This document shows, piece after piece, positions 35,800-44,936 of a DNA stretch of 56,121 bases. Numbering within the stretch: position 1 is the first letter of the stretch; the number at the start of each line of letters is the position of its first letter. This stretch comes from an uncultured Bacteroidales bacterium (lineage in GTDB: Bacteria; Bacteroidota; Bacteroidia; Bacteroidales; Bacteroidaceae), in contig CADCAG010000013.1 in NCBI GenBank assembly GCA_902799355.1, forward strand, positions 1-56,121, given 5' to 3'. The position numbers and the translations under genes are program-made. The notes under the pieces were generated by a model. The model saw only the letters and a program-made list of their open reading frames with translations. It ran no database searches and had not been told where the DNA came from.

Positions 35800-36717
35800 A
35801 TGATACCAGAAGACAACATAAGAACACGAGAGCGGGAGGCCGTCAAGAGCACGACCGCCTCAAAAGCCAAGCCTTCCGATAGTGAAGGCGAAGGTCAATG
35901 CCCCCACTGTGGGGCTATCGTTTCAACCGCCTACGAGATTTGTCCGGAGTGCGGTTGGAAACTAGTGAACTATTGTACTTTCTGTGGTGCACCCATGAGT
36001 CCTAATGACATGGACTGTCCGGAGTGTGGCATGCCTGCCGATGGCGTGATGTGTCCCACCTGTAATGTCCGTAACTTCCGTCCGTTCTGTAAGCAGTGCG
36101 GTCAACCTCTGTCGCGTGCGGCAAGGATGGCGGTAGAGAAGGCAAAGAAAGACCCGAAGGTACAAGAAGCTGCCCGTCTGCTGAAACAGATTGCCAAGTT
36201 ACAGGCAGAATTGGACGCTGCCAGTAGCGAGACTGAGGAAGAAGAACCTGCAGGACCTACTGAAGGCGAACTACGTCTGCAGGCACTGATGGCCAAGGTT
36301 GGCTTTACGGCTGCTGAGAAGCCTAAAGTCGTCACTAAGAGTAAGAATAGTCGCAGTCGTGAGGCGATTCTTGCTGAATACCAGAAGGCCGTAGATGCTG
36401 CCAATCGCGTGATGGAAGAGATGCTGCCACCGGCAGGTAGTACGCCACAGGAACAGCGCAACTATTATACCGCCCGTAAGGTGGCCATGATGGAACTCAT
36501 CGAGGAGACCTTCTATGGCATCAACCCTAGAGACACCATGGGTTGGAAATGCTACCATTGTCAGATTATCCACGACAACCCGTCGCAGTGCGAATTCAAA
36601 GAATTAGGTGGTGAGTGGGTGAAATGTGAGAATTGGAAGATGTGGGATGTGGTAGATGCTGCCACTCCTGGTGCTGTATTAGTATCGAGATATTCAGAGA
36701 AAAAGGTATATAAATAA
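35800..36717 (+). CDS. Multi-zinc-ribbon protein, first gene of the kinase/AAA/FHA/PP2C operon
   Basis: This 305-residue cytosolic protein opens with a run of CxxC knuckles between residues 31 and 105: CPHCG, CPECG, CTFCG, CPECG, CPTC and CKQCG, forming about three zinc ribbons (DZR-like). A helical coiled-coil middle follows (LKQIAKLQAELDAASSETE). The C-terminal 100 residues are unlike anything I recognise and end in another cysteine set (CYHCQIIHD and WVKCENW). No enzyme motif is seen. The ribbons resemble those starting the AAA+ and FHA proteins of the same operon, so it may dock with them. The kinase gene follows after 9 bases. Confidence 0.75.
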   Translation: MIPEDNIRTREREAVKSTTASKAKPSDSEGEGQCPHCGAIVSTAYEICPECGWKLVNYCTFCGAPMSPNDMDCPECGMPADGVMCPTCNVRNFRPFCKQCGQPLSRAARMAVEKAKKDPKVQEAARLLKQIAKLQAELDAASSETEEEEPAGPTEGELRLQALMAKVGFTAAEKPKVVTKSKNSRSREAILAEYQKAVDAANRVMEEMLPPAGSTPQEQRNYYTARKVAMMELIEETFYGINPRDTMGWKCYHCQIIHDNPSQCEFKELGGEWVKCENWKMWDVVDAATPGAVLVSRYSEKKVYK

Positions 36718-36726
36718 GTATCAGTT

Positions 36727-39700
36727 ATGGACGAACAGAATAACATACAGAATTCTGTCGAAGAGCCACAGAAGACTGCTGTGGCTCCACAGAAAACCGC
36801 CGTTGCCCCTCAGAAGACGGCAGTAGCGCCACAAAAGACAGCCGTTGCTCCTCAAAAGACAGCGGTAGCTCCTCAGAAAACTGCCGTTGCTCCGCAAAAA
36901 ACGGCTGTTGCCCCTGGTATGGGTGCCCCGCAGAAGACAGCCGTAGCTCCGGGTATGAGTTCGCAGCCGACTGCCGCTCCTCAGCCTGCCGACGAGAAGG
37001 AGATTACGGTAGGTGGCAAGACTTACCAAGTAGAGAAACTCATCAGCAGTGGTACGGAAGGCGATGTTTTCATCGTCACTGACGGCCATCGCCGCTATGC
37101 CCTCAAGCGTTGTCACCCAGGTTTCCAGACCAATATGGCCGTCATGCCTGCCCTGCAGAAGCTGAATGGCAAGGGGTATATCGCTGATATCTACGACTGT
37201 GCTGCCGACTTCGAACTGCTGGAGTGTATTCCAGAGGGTAGTGCTGCTTCCGCCAACATCCGAGGCAACGCCCAAGCCATCTTGGCTATTGCTGTCAAGA
37301 CAGCTATGGCCCTCGACCAGATGCATAAAGTAAACATCCTTCACAAGGATGTCAAGCCCGCCAACATCCTCATCAAAGACACCAATACGTGGGATTGCGT
37401 GCTGTGCGACTTCGGTATTGCTGACATCTTGAAAGCCGATGGTACCGTCAGCACCCCGCAGAACCGTACCATCATCTATGCGGCTCCTGAGATGTATGCC
37501 AAGGATAATATTATCTTCAACGAGGGAAATACCTACTCTGAGCTGACAGCCAAGGCCGACTACTATTCTCTTGGTATGACCATCTTGTCACTCTGGATGG
37601 GCGAGGGGGCCTTCTTGGCTAAGGAGCACGAGTTGGCCATGGATAAGAACAAGGGCCGCATCACCGTGCCTGAAGACATGCCCGACCCACTGGCGAAGAT
37701 CTGTCGCGGACTGCTCATCAAAAGTGTTGAGAAGCGCTGGGATTATGAGAAGATAGAGCGTCAACTTAATGGTGAGGATGTACCCGTCGACGAGGCCATC
37801 ATCATTGAGGACTTGAATATCACGTTCAATGCTGCCAAGCATCTGGTGGCAAACAACCCCGAAGAGCTGGCCGCCTGCATGGAGGAAGACCCAGAATTGG
37901 GTACGAAATACCTCTACCGTGGACAGTTGGAGACGTGGCTGAAGCCCTATCCTGAGCTGGCCATCGAGATGCAGGAGATTGTTGAGAAGCGCTATCCCAA
38001 GAATCAGCAGATGGGTTACTATGCAGCCCTCTGTGCGCTGAATCCTGCCAAGCCCTTCAGTCTCACTGGTACTAACCGTGAGACAGGCGAGGAGATGTCG
38101 ATAGATGCTGTTACGCTGAAAGACGTTAGCAACTTCTGCAACGAGGCCATCCTCAGCGCCAACTCCATGGATGATGTCTCAGCAGATATATTTAAGGAGT
38201 GGGTGCGCGCGCGTTATGCCTCTGTTGTCAAGGATTTCCCCAACCTCGACGATACCCACGAGCCAGCTGATGTCCACATGCTTCGCATACAGATGATCGA
38301 CCCGCTGTCCGACATCAACCTGCGCAACGACCCGTCACACCCCGACTATGCCATGACGGGAGAGGCGATAGGTCGTTTTCTGAATAAGGTATACAACATC
38401 TACTGGAACATCTGCGAAGGTGACATCGACTCTGTAGAGCGTATATGGAACAAAGAGGAATATGCGCCGATGAATCATCAGATATCAGCAGCGACAGTGG
38501 TTGCTGTGGCTTCCTGTTTTGTTGACAATGAGAGTCACTATATCACCAATTTCTTCAATACCAAGGGTAACCGTTTCAAGGAGCAGATGCGCTGGTACCT
38601 GTCAGCTACTGACATCGACGACGAAGACTATCAGAAGAAGGCTGGCCCTGGCGATGGCACCTTCTTCGCCCAACAGTCATGGATGAAGGTCATCAAAGGC
38701 TACGGTGCCACTCCTGAATACGATCTGGTAGAGTCTGGCAAGACCGTTACCACCCTTGACGAGTTGTTCCGTGAGAATAAGAAGACCTTGAAGATAGAGT
38801 ATGAGGAACGTGGTTTGATGGGCTTCCTGGCAGTGAACCGCATGGAAGACCCCACCGCTGATCTGAAGCCGAAGTTCGCCTATGAGGAACTGTTGCAGCA
38901 GTATGTGGAAGACCTCGCAAAGATTGACGACAAGATGGAACCCGTCACGCGTTTCCGTCAGGCTGTCAAGGAGGCCGAGAAACTGATCAGTGAGGGTAAG
39001 TCAAAGATTCGCGGTCTAGTGGCTCGCAACATCACACAGTATGTGCTCAGCATAGTCTTTGCTGTGGTTCCTGCTGTGCTGCTGCTCGCCATGCTGCTGT
39101 TCTCTATCATTGAGAATCCTGTTGTCAATACCGATACCCTCGACATCTGGAAATATATCTGGGTCATTGGTCTGGTCATGGCTGCCGTCATCTATTCCAA
39201 GACAGAAGATGCAGGCTGTCTGCCAGCCATCATCGGTGGCGTCATACTGACAGTACTACTCGTCATAGCGGTGAAATTCCTCGGACAGTATATTCTGTAT
39301 TTCTATGCCCTCATCACGCTGGCTACCCTGCTGTTCTTCGGATGGAAGACGCTCTTCTCGCCCAGCAAGTATGCCGAGACAGCCCGTAAGTTCAACAAGC
39401 CAGGCTTCGAGGAGAAGGTACTGGAGCCCCTCTACTTCGCCTTCAGTGACGAGGAAGAGTTTGACTCCTCGCTGAATGCTGCCTTCAACGATGACGAGAT
39501 GAACGGCTGGAGGGCTGACCTGAAGGTGCGCCGCTGGTTTATGTTTATGTTCATCGGTGCCGTATGGTTCCTGTTGCTGTTCAGCATGCTTATTCCTAAG
39601 AGCGAGCGATTCAACAGATACTCGGCACCGCTGGTAGAGAAGATTTTCGGTAAGACCGTGGAACCCGAGAAGATTCCCGCCTATCTGGAGCTGCCCATGC

Positions 39701-40302
39701 AGCGTGGCGATCAGGGCGAACAAGTCAGGAAGCTGCAGGAGTTCCTCTTCCAGCAGGGCTATACGAAGAACCGTCCTGATGGTGACTTCGGCCGTGGCAC
39801 GGAGAAGGTTGTCAAGGCCTTCCAGAAGGCTGTAGGTCTGGATGCTACGGGTGTCGTTGATGCCAAGACCATCGAGACCATCAACAAGATAGTCGCAGAG
39901 ACTCCTAAGGAGGAACCTGCCGCAGAGCCTGCCATCGAACAGAAACCTGCCACGACAACGAAGTCAAAACAGAGCGCTCAGCCCAAGGAAACTACTGCCC
40001 AACCTGCAGAGGCTACACAGCCTGCTGCTGCCCAGCCCGCCAAGACAGTGACGACAGGTACGGCGGTCAGTGGTCCAAAGAGTACGGGTACTGCAACCAC
40101 AGGTACTGCAACTACGGGTAAGGCTACGACAGGTACGGCTACTACTGGTAGGGCCACGACCGGTAGGCCGGGTACCGCCACTACCTCTAAGCCTGCCACC
40201 GCAACGCCTGCTACTACTACTGCTCCTGCCTCAAACGGCAACTCCGTATCCTTGGATCAGCTCCTGAAAGCATCAAAGAATAAGAATAACTCAGAACAAT
40301 AA
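36727..40302 (+). CDS. Transmembrane Ser/Thr protein kinase with PQKTAVA repeats and peptidoglycan-binding-like domain
   Basis: The 1191-residue product has, in order: eight PQKTAVA peptides (residues 14-74), a Hanks-type kinase domain from about 98 to 350 with SSGTEGDVF glycine loop, Lys127, HKDVKPANIL (Asp208), DFG at 228-230 and APE at 253-255, so it looks active; a long region of unknown fold (about 350-765); five hydrophobic helices (about 768-875 and 936-957); a PG_binding_1-like domain (about 988-1055, LPMQRGDQGEQVRKLQEFL); and a Thr/Ala/Pro-rich tail with GTATTGKATTG-type repeats. An odd number of helices puts the last domain in the periplasm and the kinase in the cytosol, like PASTA kinases but with a different wall sensor. 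Next gene after 9 bases. Confidence 0.88.
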   Translation: MDEQNNIQNSVEEPQKTAVAPQKTAVAPQKTAVAPQKTAVAPQKTAVAPQKTAVAPQKTAVAPGMGAPQKTAVAPGMSSQPTAAPQPADEKEITVGGKTYQVEKLISSGTEGDVFIVTDGHRRYALKRCHPGFQTNMAVMPALQKLNGKGYIADIYDCAADFELLECIPEGSAASANIRGNAQAILAIAVKTAMALDQMHKVNILHKDVKPANILIKDTNTWDCVLCDFGIADILKADGTVSTPQNRTIIYAAPEMYAKDNIIFNEGNTYSELTAKADYYSLGMTILSLWMGEGAFLAKEHELAMDKNKGRITVPEDMPDPLAKICRGLLIKSVEKRWDYEKIERQLNGEDVPVDEAIIIEDLNITFNAAKHLVANNPEELAACMEEDPELGTKYLYRGQLETWLKPYPELAIEMQEIVEKRYPKNQQMGYYAALCALNPAKPFSLTGTNRETGEEMSIDAVTLKDVSNFCNEAILSANSMDDVSADIFKEWVRARYASVVKDFPNLDDTHEPADVHMLRIQMIDPLSDINLRNDPSHPDYAMTGEAIGRFLNKVYNIYWNICEGDIDSVERIWNKEEYAPMNHQISAATVVAVASCFVDNESHYITNFFNTKGNRFKEQMRWYLSATDIDDEDYQKKAGPGDGTFFAQQSWMKVIKGYGATPEYDLVESGKTVTTLDELFRENKKTLKIEYEERGLMGFLAVNRMEDPTADLKPKFAYEELLQQYVEDLAKIDDKMEPVTRFRQAVKEAEKLISEGKSKIRGLVARNITQYVLSIVFAVVPAVLLLAMLLFSIIENPVVNTDTLDIWKYIWVIGLVMAAVIYSKTEDAGCLPAIIGGVILTVLLVIAVKFLGQYILYFYALITLATLLFFGWKTLFSPSKYAETARKFNKPGFEEKVLEPLYFAFSDEEEFDSSLNAAFNDDEMNGWRADLKVRRWFMFMFIGAVWFLLLFSMLIPKSERFNRYSAPLVEKIFGKTVEPEKIPAYLELPMQRGDQGEQVRKLQEFLFQQGYTKNRPDGDFGRGTEKVVKAFQKAVGLDATGVVDAKTIETINKIVAETPKEEPAAEPAIEQKPATTTKSKQSAQPKETTAQPAEATQPAAAQPAKTVTTGTAVSGPKSTGTATTGTATTGKATTGTATTGRATTGRPGTATTSKPATATPATTTAPASNGNSVSLDQLLKASKNKNNSEQ
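36766..36948 (+). repeat. Coding repeat: eight PQKTAVA units
   Basis: Seven tandem 21-base units (36766-36912), a 15-base PGMGA spacer, then an eighth unit (36928-36948). All eight peptides are identical, while the codons differ at many third positions (for example ACT, ACC, ACG and ACA for Thr). The peptide therefore seems to be kept by selection rather than by recent slippage. Confidence 0.9.
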
Positions 40303-40311
40303 TACATCACC

Positions 40312-43300
40312 ATGAATTGCAATAAATGCGGAAGAGAAAACAGACCTGAGGCCAGCTTCTGCCGCTTCTGCGGAGAACCGCTGGTACAGGAGTCTACCCA
40401 GAAGGGACTGATAGGCAAAGCCTCCATCACGGCCATTCTTGACGACCTCGACAACAAACTCCAGGTGGCCAAGGTAGTAGCCCAAAATGGTACACGTATC
40501 GGTCTTGACTGTCTGATTCTTGGCGACTCAGGCACGGGAAAGAACTTTATCGCCAACCTCATCGTCTCCAAGATGCTGGCTAGTGGCGTAGTGAAAAAGG
40601 CTGCCACCAAGGTCGATGCCGCCGACTGGGACGATTTCGCCAGCGACTTCGACAAGAAGATTGCCGGACTGAAGGACGGCGTGCTGCTCATCACCAATGC
40701 ACAGAAATTGCTGCCCACCTCGAAGGCCTCTGACGTCAACCAGCTCGACAAGCTGTTCACTCGCATGCGTAACACCGAGGGAGCACCCATCGTTATCATG
40801 TGTGGTCTGCACAACGACTTGGCAGAGTTCCTGGAGAACAACAAGGACGTACACCGCCTCTTCGAGTTCGACTTCATCCTGCCAGCCTTTGGCCTCAATG
40901 ACCTCACGGAGCTGACCTTGGAACTGCTGAAAGAGAAATATAAGGTGGAGGCTGCTGATGACCTGAGCGCTAAACTCAAGGCCCACTTCGGCTGGTATAT
41001 GCGCCAGACGGACGTCGGCCATACCAATGGTCACCTGTCAGAGAAGGTGGCAGAGGGCCTCTACGTAAAAGCTACCCTCCGCGGCAGCAAGGTCGTCGAG
41101 GCACAGGATATTGACACGTCAGAGTGCTTCATTCCTAAGACCGAGGAACAGATACTCGCTGAGCTCGACGACTATGTGGGCTTGCAGAGTGTGAAGGACG
41201 AGATTCGTGCCATCATCCGCAATGTCAAGGCCAAGAAGGAGAACGGTGTGAAGGACAAGCTGCTGAAAGACCACTACCTCTTCACGGGTAACCCTGGTAC
41301 GGGTAAGACCACCTTCGCCCGTAAGTTTGGTGAGGTGCTCAATGCCATCGGTGCACTGCCTACCGGCCAGTTTGTCGAGGTGCCTGCGAAAGACTTCATC
41401 GGCCAGTTCATTGGTGATAGTGAGGCCAACGTCAAGAAGTACGTTGACAAAGCCATGGGTGGCGTGCTGTTCATCGATGAGGCTTATGCGTTGAACCAGT
41501 CAACGGGTGGCTATGGCATGGATGCCGTCAACACGCTGCTGACGCTCTTGGAGAACCGTAAAGGTGAGTTTGTCTGCGTCATGGCTGGTTACACCAAGGA
41601 GATGGGCGAATTCGTCCGTATGAACCCTGGCATCCCGTCACGCTGCAATGTCACTATTGAATTCCCTGACTATACGGCCCGTGAACTGGAGACGTTGTTC
41701 CGTAACATGCTGTTGCGCAACAATGAGAGAACGGAGTTTACCCTTGATGCCAAGGCAGAAGAGATGCTGCCCAAGGTCTTCGACAAGATGTACCTCAAGC
41801 GCAGCGACACCTTCGGTAATGCCCGCGAGGTGCGCAACCTCTTCGACCTGGCTGTGAAGCGCCATCGTCTGCGCAACGCCACTGACGACGTGCTGACCTA
41901 TGCCGATATCGTGGGCGAGGATGCTACCGAGGAGATCTCTGTCGACGACATCATGAAGGAGTTCGACAGCTTTGTAGGCATGCAGAGTGTGAAGGATGCC
42001 GTGCGTCGCATCGCCAAGGAGATAGCTGTACAGAAACAGCTCATTGAGATGGGCGAGGCTGCCGAGGGTCTTACCAAGTATAACTTCATCCTGACAGGTA
42101 ACCCTGGCACGGGTAAGTCTACTGTGGCACGCATCTTCGGTAAGGTCTTCAAGGCCTTGGGTGTGACATCTACCGACCGTGTGACGGAGAAGGTGCCCAA
42201 GGACATTATCGGACAATTCGTTAATGAGTCCGACAAGAAGATGGATGCAGCCATCAACGAAGCCATGGGTGGTGTGCTGTTCCTGGACGAGGCATACGAC
42301 CTGGAACCGATGGATGCTGCAGGTAAGAGCACGTCGTCGGAAGGCAAGAAGGCCGTCCAGCTGCTCATGACACGCATGGAGAATGAGGCCGGTAAGTTTG
42401 TGGTCATCTGTGCAGGCTATCCTAAGGAGATGACAACCTTCATGAATTCCAACCCAGGTCTGAAGCGTCGCTTCTCACATACCATCCATATCGAGGACTA
42501 TACCGCTGACGAGCTGCTCGAGATTTACGAGCGTGCTGCCAAGGCCAAGAAGTACAACTTCTCGCTGGCTGACGACGCCGTACGCATGAAGGCGCTGAAC
42601 ATGTTCCGCAACATGATAGCCATGAAGGACGACAAGTTCGGCAATGCCGGCGAGGCCATGAAGAAGGTCGCCGAGACCAAGACAAACATCAACAACCGCC
42701 TGATGAGTATCCCACCCGACCAATGGACGCCAGAGGTGCTGCATACCGCTCTTGCTGAGGATATTCCTTACGAGGAGCCTGCCAAGGTGTCTATCGAGGA
42801 CTGTCTCGCTGAGCTGAATGCGCTGATTGGCCTGGGTGGTGTGAAGGATGCGTTGACCAAGCTGGCTCATACCATCAACAACGAGATAGAGAGTGCCAAG
42901 CAGGAGAACCGTCGTCCGGAGATTCCGCTGGGCCACTACCTCTTCCTGGGTAATCCTGGTACGGGTAAGACCACCGTCGCCCGTCTTATGGGTAAGATTC
43001 TCTACTCGATGGGTGCTCTGCCTACGCCTAATGTCGTGGAGGTCGGCAAGTCGAACCTCGTAGGCAGGTATGTCGGCGATACGGAGGCTATCACCTCACA
43101 CGTCATCGACACCGCTATGGGTGGCATCCTGTTCATCGATGAGGCCTATCAGCTGGCTTCCGACCAGTTCGGTCGCAACGCCTTGGAGGTACTTGTCGCC
43201 CGACTGGAGAATGACCGCGGCAAGTTTGTCTGCATCGCTGCGGGCTATACCTACGAGATGGAGTCCTTCATCTCTGAGAACAGCGGCTTTGAGTCGCGCT

Positions 43301-43593
43301 TCCCACAGCGTAATCGCATCACTTTTGAGGACTATAATCCTGAGGAGTTGTTCCAGATATTCATGATTTATGCCAATAAGGGAGGCTACGTGCTCGACCA
43401 GATGGCGGAGAATGCCGTACGCGGCAAGCTCACCATGCTCTATAACAACCGTGGACGCTCGTTCGGCAACGGACGCGATGCCCGTAACCTCTTTGACGAG
43501 GTAAAGAGCAACCTTGCCGCACGCCTGGCAGAAGAAGGCGGAACCCATACCCCAGAGGAACGTAAAACAATAAAGATGGAGGATGTATTATGA
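40312..43593 (+). CDS. Zinc-ribbon protein with four AAA+ modules (CbbX/SpoVK-like)
   Basis: The 1093-residue product begins with a zinc ribbon (CNKCG, CRFCG; Cys 3, 6, 17, 20). A first P-loop module (GDSGTGKN at 71-78) has a degenerate Walker B (GVLLITNAQKL, no acidic pair). Three canonical CbbX/CbxX-type modules follow, each opening with a GLQSVKDEI-like motif: Walker A GNPGTGKTT near 326, 597 (GKST) and 880, and Walker B LFIDEAY or LFLDEAY near 387, 656 and 941. CbbX-like AAA+ proteins remodel protein complexes by threading a peptide end. Having three to four modules in one chain is unusual. The stop overlaps the FHA gene by 4 bases (ATGA), implying fixed stoichiometry. Confidence 0.88.
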   Translation: MNCNKCGRENRPEASFCRFCGEPLVQESTQKGLIGKASITAILDDLDNKLQVAKVVAQNGTRIGLDCLILGDSGTGKNFIANLIVSKMLASGVVKKAATKVDAADWDDFASDFDKKIAGLKDGVLLITNAQKLLPTSKASDVNQLDKLFTRMRNTEGAPIVIMCGLHNDLAEFLENNKDVHRLFEFDFILPAFGLNDLTELTLELLKEKYKVEAADDLSAKLKAHFGWYMRQTDVGHTNGHLSEKVAEGLYVKATLRGSKVVEAQDIDTSECFIPKTEEQILAELDDYVGLQSVKDEIRAIIRNVKAKKENGVKDKLLKDHYLFTGNPGTGKTTFARKFGEVLNAIGALPTGQFVEVPAKDFIGQFIGDSEANVKKYVDKAMGGVLFIDEAYALNQSTGGYGMDAVNTLLTLLENRKGEFVCVMAGYTKEMGEFVRMNPGIPSRCNVTIEFPDYTARELETLFRNMLLRNNERTEFTLDAKAEEMLPKVFDKMYLKRSDTFGNAREVRNLFDLAVKRHRLRNATDDVLTYADIVGEDATEEISVDDIMKEFDSFVGMQSVKDAVRRIAKEIAVQKQLIEMGEAAEGLTKYNFILTGNPGTGKSTVARIFGKVFKALGVTSTDRVTEKVPKDIIGQFVNESDKKMDAAINEAMGGVLFLDEAYDLEPMDAAGKSTSSEGKKAVQLLMTRMENEAGKFVVICAGYPKEMTTFMNSNPGLKRRFSHTIHIEDYTADELLEIYERAAKAKKYNFSLADDAVRMKALNMFRNMIAMKDDKFGNAGEAMKKVAETKTNINNRLMSIPPDQWTPEVLHTALAEDIPYEEPAKVSIEDCLAELNALIGLGGVKDALTKLAHTINNEIESAKQENRRPEIPLGHYLFLGNPGTGKTTVARLMGKILYSMGALPTPNVVEVGKSNLVGRYVGDTEAITSHVIDTAMGGILFIDEAYQLASDQFGRNALEVLVARLENDRGKFVCIAAGYTYEMESFISENSGFESRFPQRNRITFEDYNPEELFQIFMIYANKGGYVLDQMAENAVRGKLTMLYNNRGRSFGNGRDARNLFDEVKSNLAARLAEEGGTHTPEERKTIKMEDVL

Positions 43594-44183
43594 TACAGTG
43601 TCCTGAATGTAGAGAAATGATTCTTGATGATAGTGCTTTCTGCGACAAGTGCGGAAAGGAGCTGCATTGGTGTCCGGAATGTAAACGTCCCAAACGTGGC
43701 ACAGAGTGTCCCGTATGTGGCAACGACCTTATACCTGGTCGCAAATACCTGGCCATGATAGAGAGTGGAGAGATACCGTCTGCCCAGCCACAGACTACAA
43801 CACCACCGAAGCCACAGAATACCGAACCTATCCAACAGCCTGTGTCGGCACCGCAGAGCCAGCCTGCAGAGCAGCCTCAGCGCACTGCCGTGGCAGGAGC
43901 TGTTGCTGTACCGACGGCACTCGTTGGCAATGGCTGGCGCCTGCAGTTACAGGCTGGCGCCTTTGGTCGTGTGGGTGGCATGTGGCCTGAGCTGAGCACC
44001 TGCACTTATGTCTCCAGCAACCATGGAGTGATAGCCAGGACGGCTACCGGTTGGACCATTACCGACAACGGTACCACTAACGGAACATATGTCAATGGCG
44101 CACGCCTAGCGACAGGCACACCTGTCGCTATCGCCAAGGGCAACAGTGTGAGAATAGCAACCCTTGAATTTACTGTAGAATGA
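43590..44183 (+). CDS. Zinc-ribbon/FHA phosphothreonine-binding adaptor
   Basis: The 197-residue protein has two zinc ribbons at the start (CPECRE, CDKCG, CPECK, CPVCG; residues 4-43), a Pro/Gln-rich linker with PQRTAVA at 96-102, and a C-terminal FHA domain (about 113-197). FHA hallmarks are visible: GR at 126-127, SSNHG at 142-146, and TTNGTYVNG around 162-170. FHA domains bind phosphothreonine peptides. The linker peptide matches the PQKTAVA repeats of the kinase two genes upstream. It overlaps its neighbours by 4 bases on both sides, so the AAA+, FHA and PP2C proteins are translated together. Confidence 0.88.
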   Translation: MIQCPECREMILDDSAFCDKCGKELHWCPECKRPKRGTECPVCGNDLIPGRKYLAMIESGEIPSAQPQTTTPPKPQNTEPIQQPVSAPQSQPAEQPQRTAVAGAVAVPTALVGNGWRLQLQAGAFGRVGGMWPELSTCTYVSSNHGVIARTATGWTITDNGTTNGTYVNGARLATGTPVAIAKGNSVRIATLEFTVE

Positions 44184-44914
44184 AAGTCGAGATTGATGCC
44201 CTTTGTCATAAGGGGCTTGTACGCGACAATAACGAGGATGCGCTGTCTGTTGGTGGCTTCATCCTCCGTGATAATGTGACCAATATCACCGTCGACACCC
44301 CAGAGGAAGGTTCCTTCTATCTGCTGGTGTCCGACGGTATGGGAGGCCACGACGATGGCGAGGAGGCCAGCGCATTCACCCTCAACGAGATTAAGAAGAA
44401 GTTTAACGACCAGCTGATTGGCGCCGAGACTTTTGAGGATGACATTCGTACCACCACCAATACCATCTCTATGCAGCTCAACCAAATGGCGGCTGAGAAA
44501 GGACAGCAGCTGCCTATGGGTTGCACGCTGACAGGTGTCGTCTGGCACTATGGTTGCGTATGGCTTGTCAATGCTGGTGACAGCCGTACCTACCGCTTTC
44601 GCAATGGCATGTTGCGCCAGCTGACCATCGACGAGACGGAGCGAGGCATCACGGGTAACCCCAACGCCGACAAATTCTTGCTTAACTGCATTGGCGCAGG
44701 TCAGGAGGGGCGTCTTACCATTATTGATATGGAAGGCAAGTTCCTGGAGGACGATATCATACTCATCTGCTCTGATGGTCTCACCGATATGGTCACTGAC
44801 GAGCAGCTGGAGGAAGCTCTCGCGGAGGGTACTACGGCTGCCGACCTCTATCGCCTGGCCTGCGAGGGCGGTGGCGTCGATAATGTCTCCGTCATTCTCG
44901 CACGTATTAAGTAA
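44180..44914 (+). CDS. PP2C-type Ser/Thr protein phosphatase
   Basis: The 244-residue single-domain PPM phosphatase carries all metal-binding motifs: RDNNEDAL, VSDGMGGHDDGEEAS, TLTGVVW, VNAGDSRTYRF, CSDGLTDMV and VDNVSVILAR. It is the natural counter-enzyme to the kinase of the same operon and is comparable to the PrpC/Stp and PppA families. It has no membrane or targeting segment. The start overlaps the FHA gene by 4 bases. The GH3 gene follows 22 bases later and could be on the same transcript. Confidence 0.93.
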   Translation: MKVEIDALCHKGLVRDNNEDALSVGGFILRDNVTNITVDTPEEGSFYLLVSDGMGGHDDGEEASAFTLNEIKKKFNDQLIGAETFEDDIRTTTNTISMQLNQMAAEKGQQLPMGCTLTGVVWHYGCVWLVNAGDSRTYRFRNGMLRQLTIDETERGITGNPNADKFLLNCIGAGQEGRLTIIDMEGKFLEDDIILICSDGLTDMVTDEQLEEALAEGTTAADLYRLACEGGGVDNVSVILARIK

Positions 44915-44936
44915 TAAGGTATTTTACCAACACAAC

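Noticed and set aside
44691-44936. Longer N-terminus for the GH3 beta-glucosidase
   Set aside because: It lies inside the PP2C gene in another frame; the signal peptide starts at 44937.
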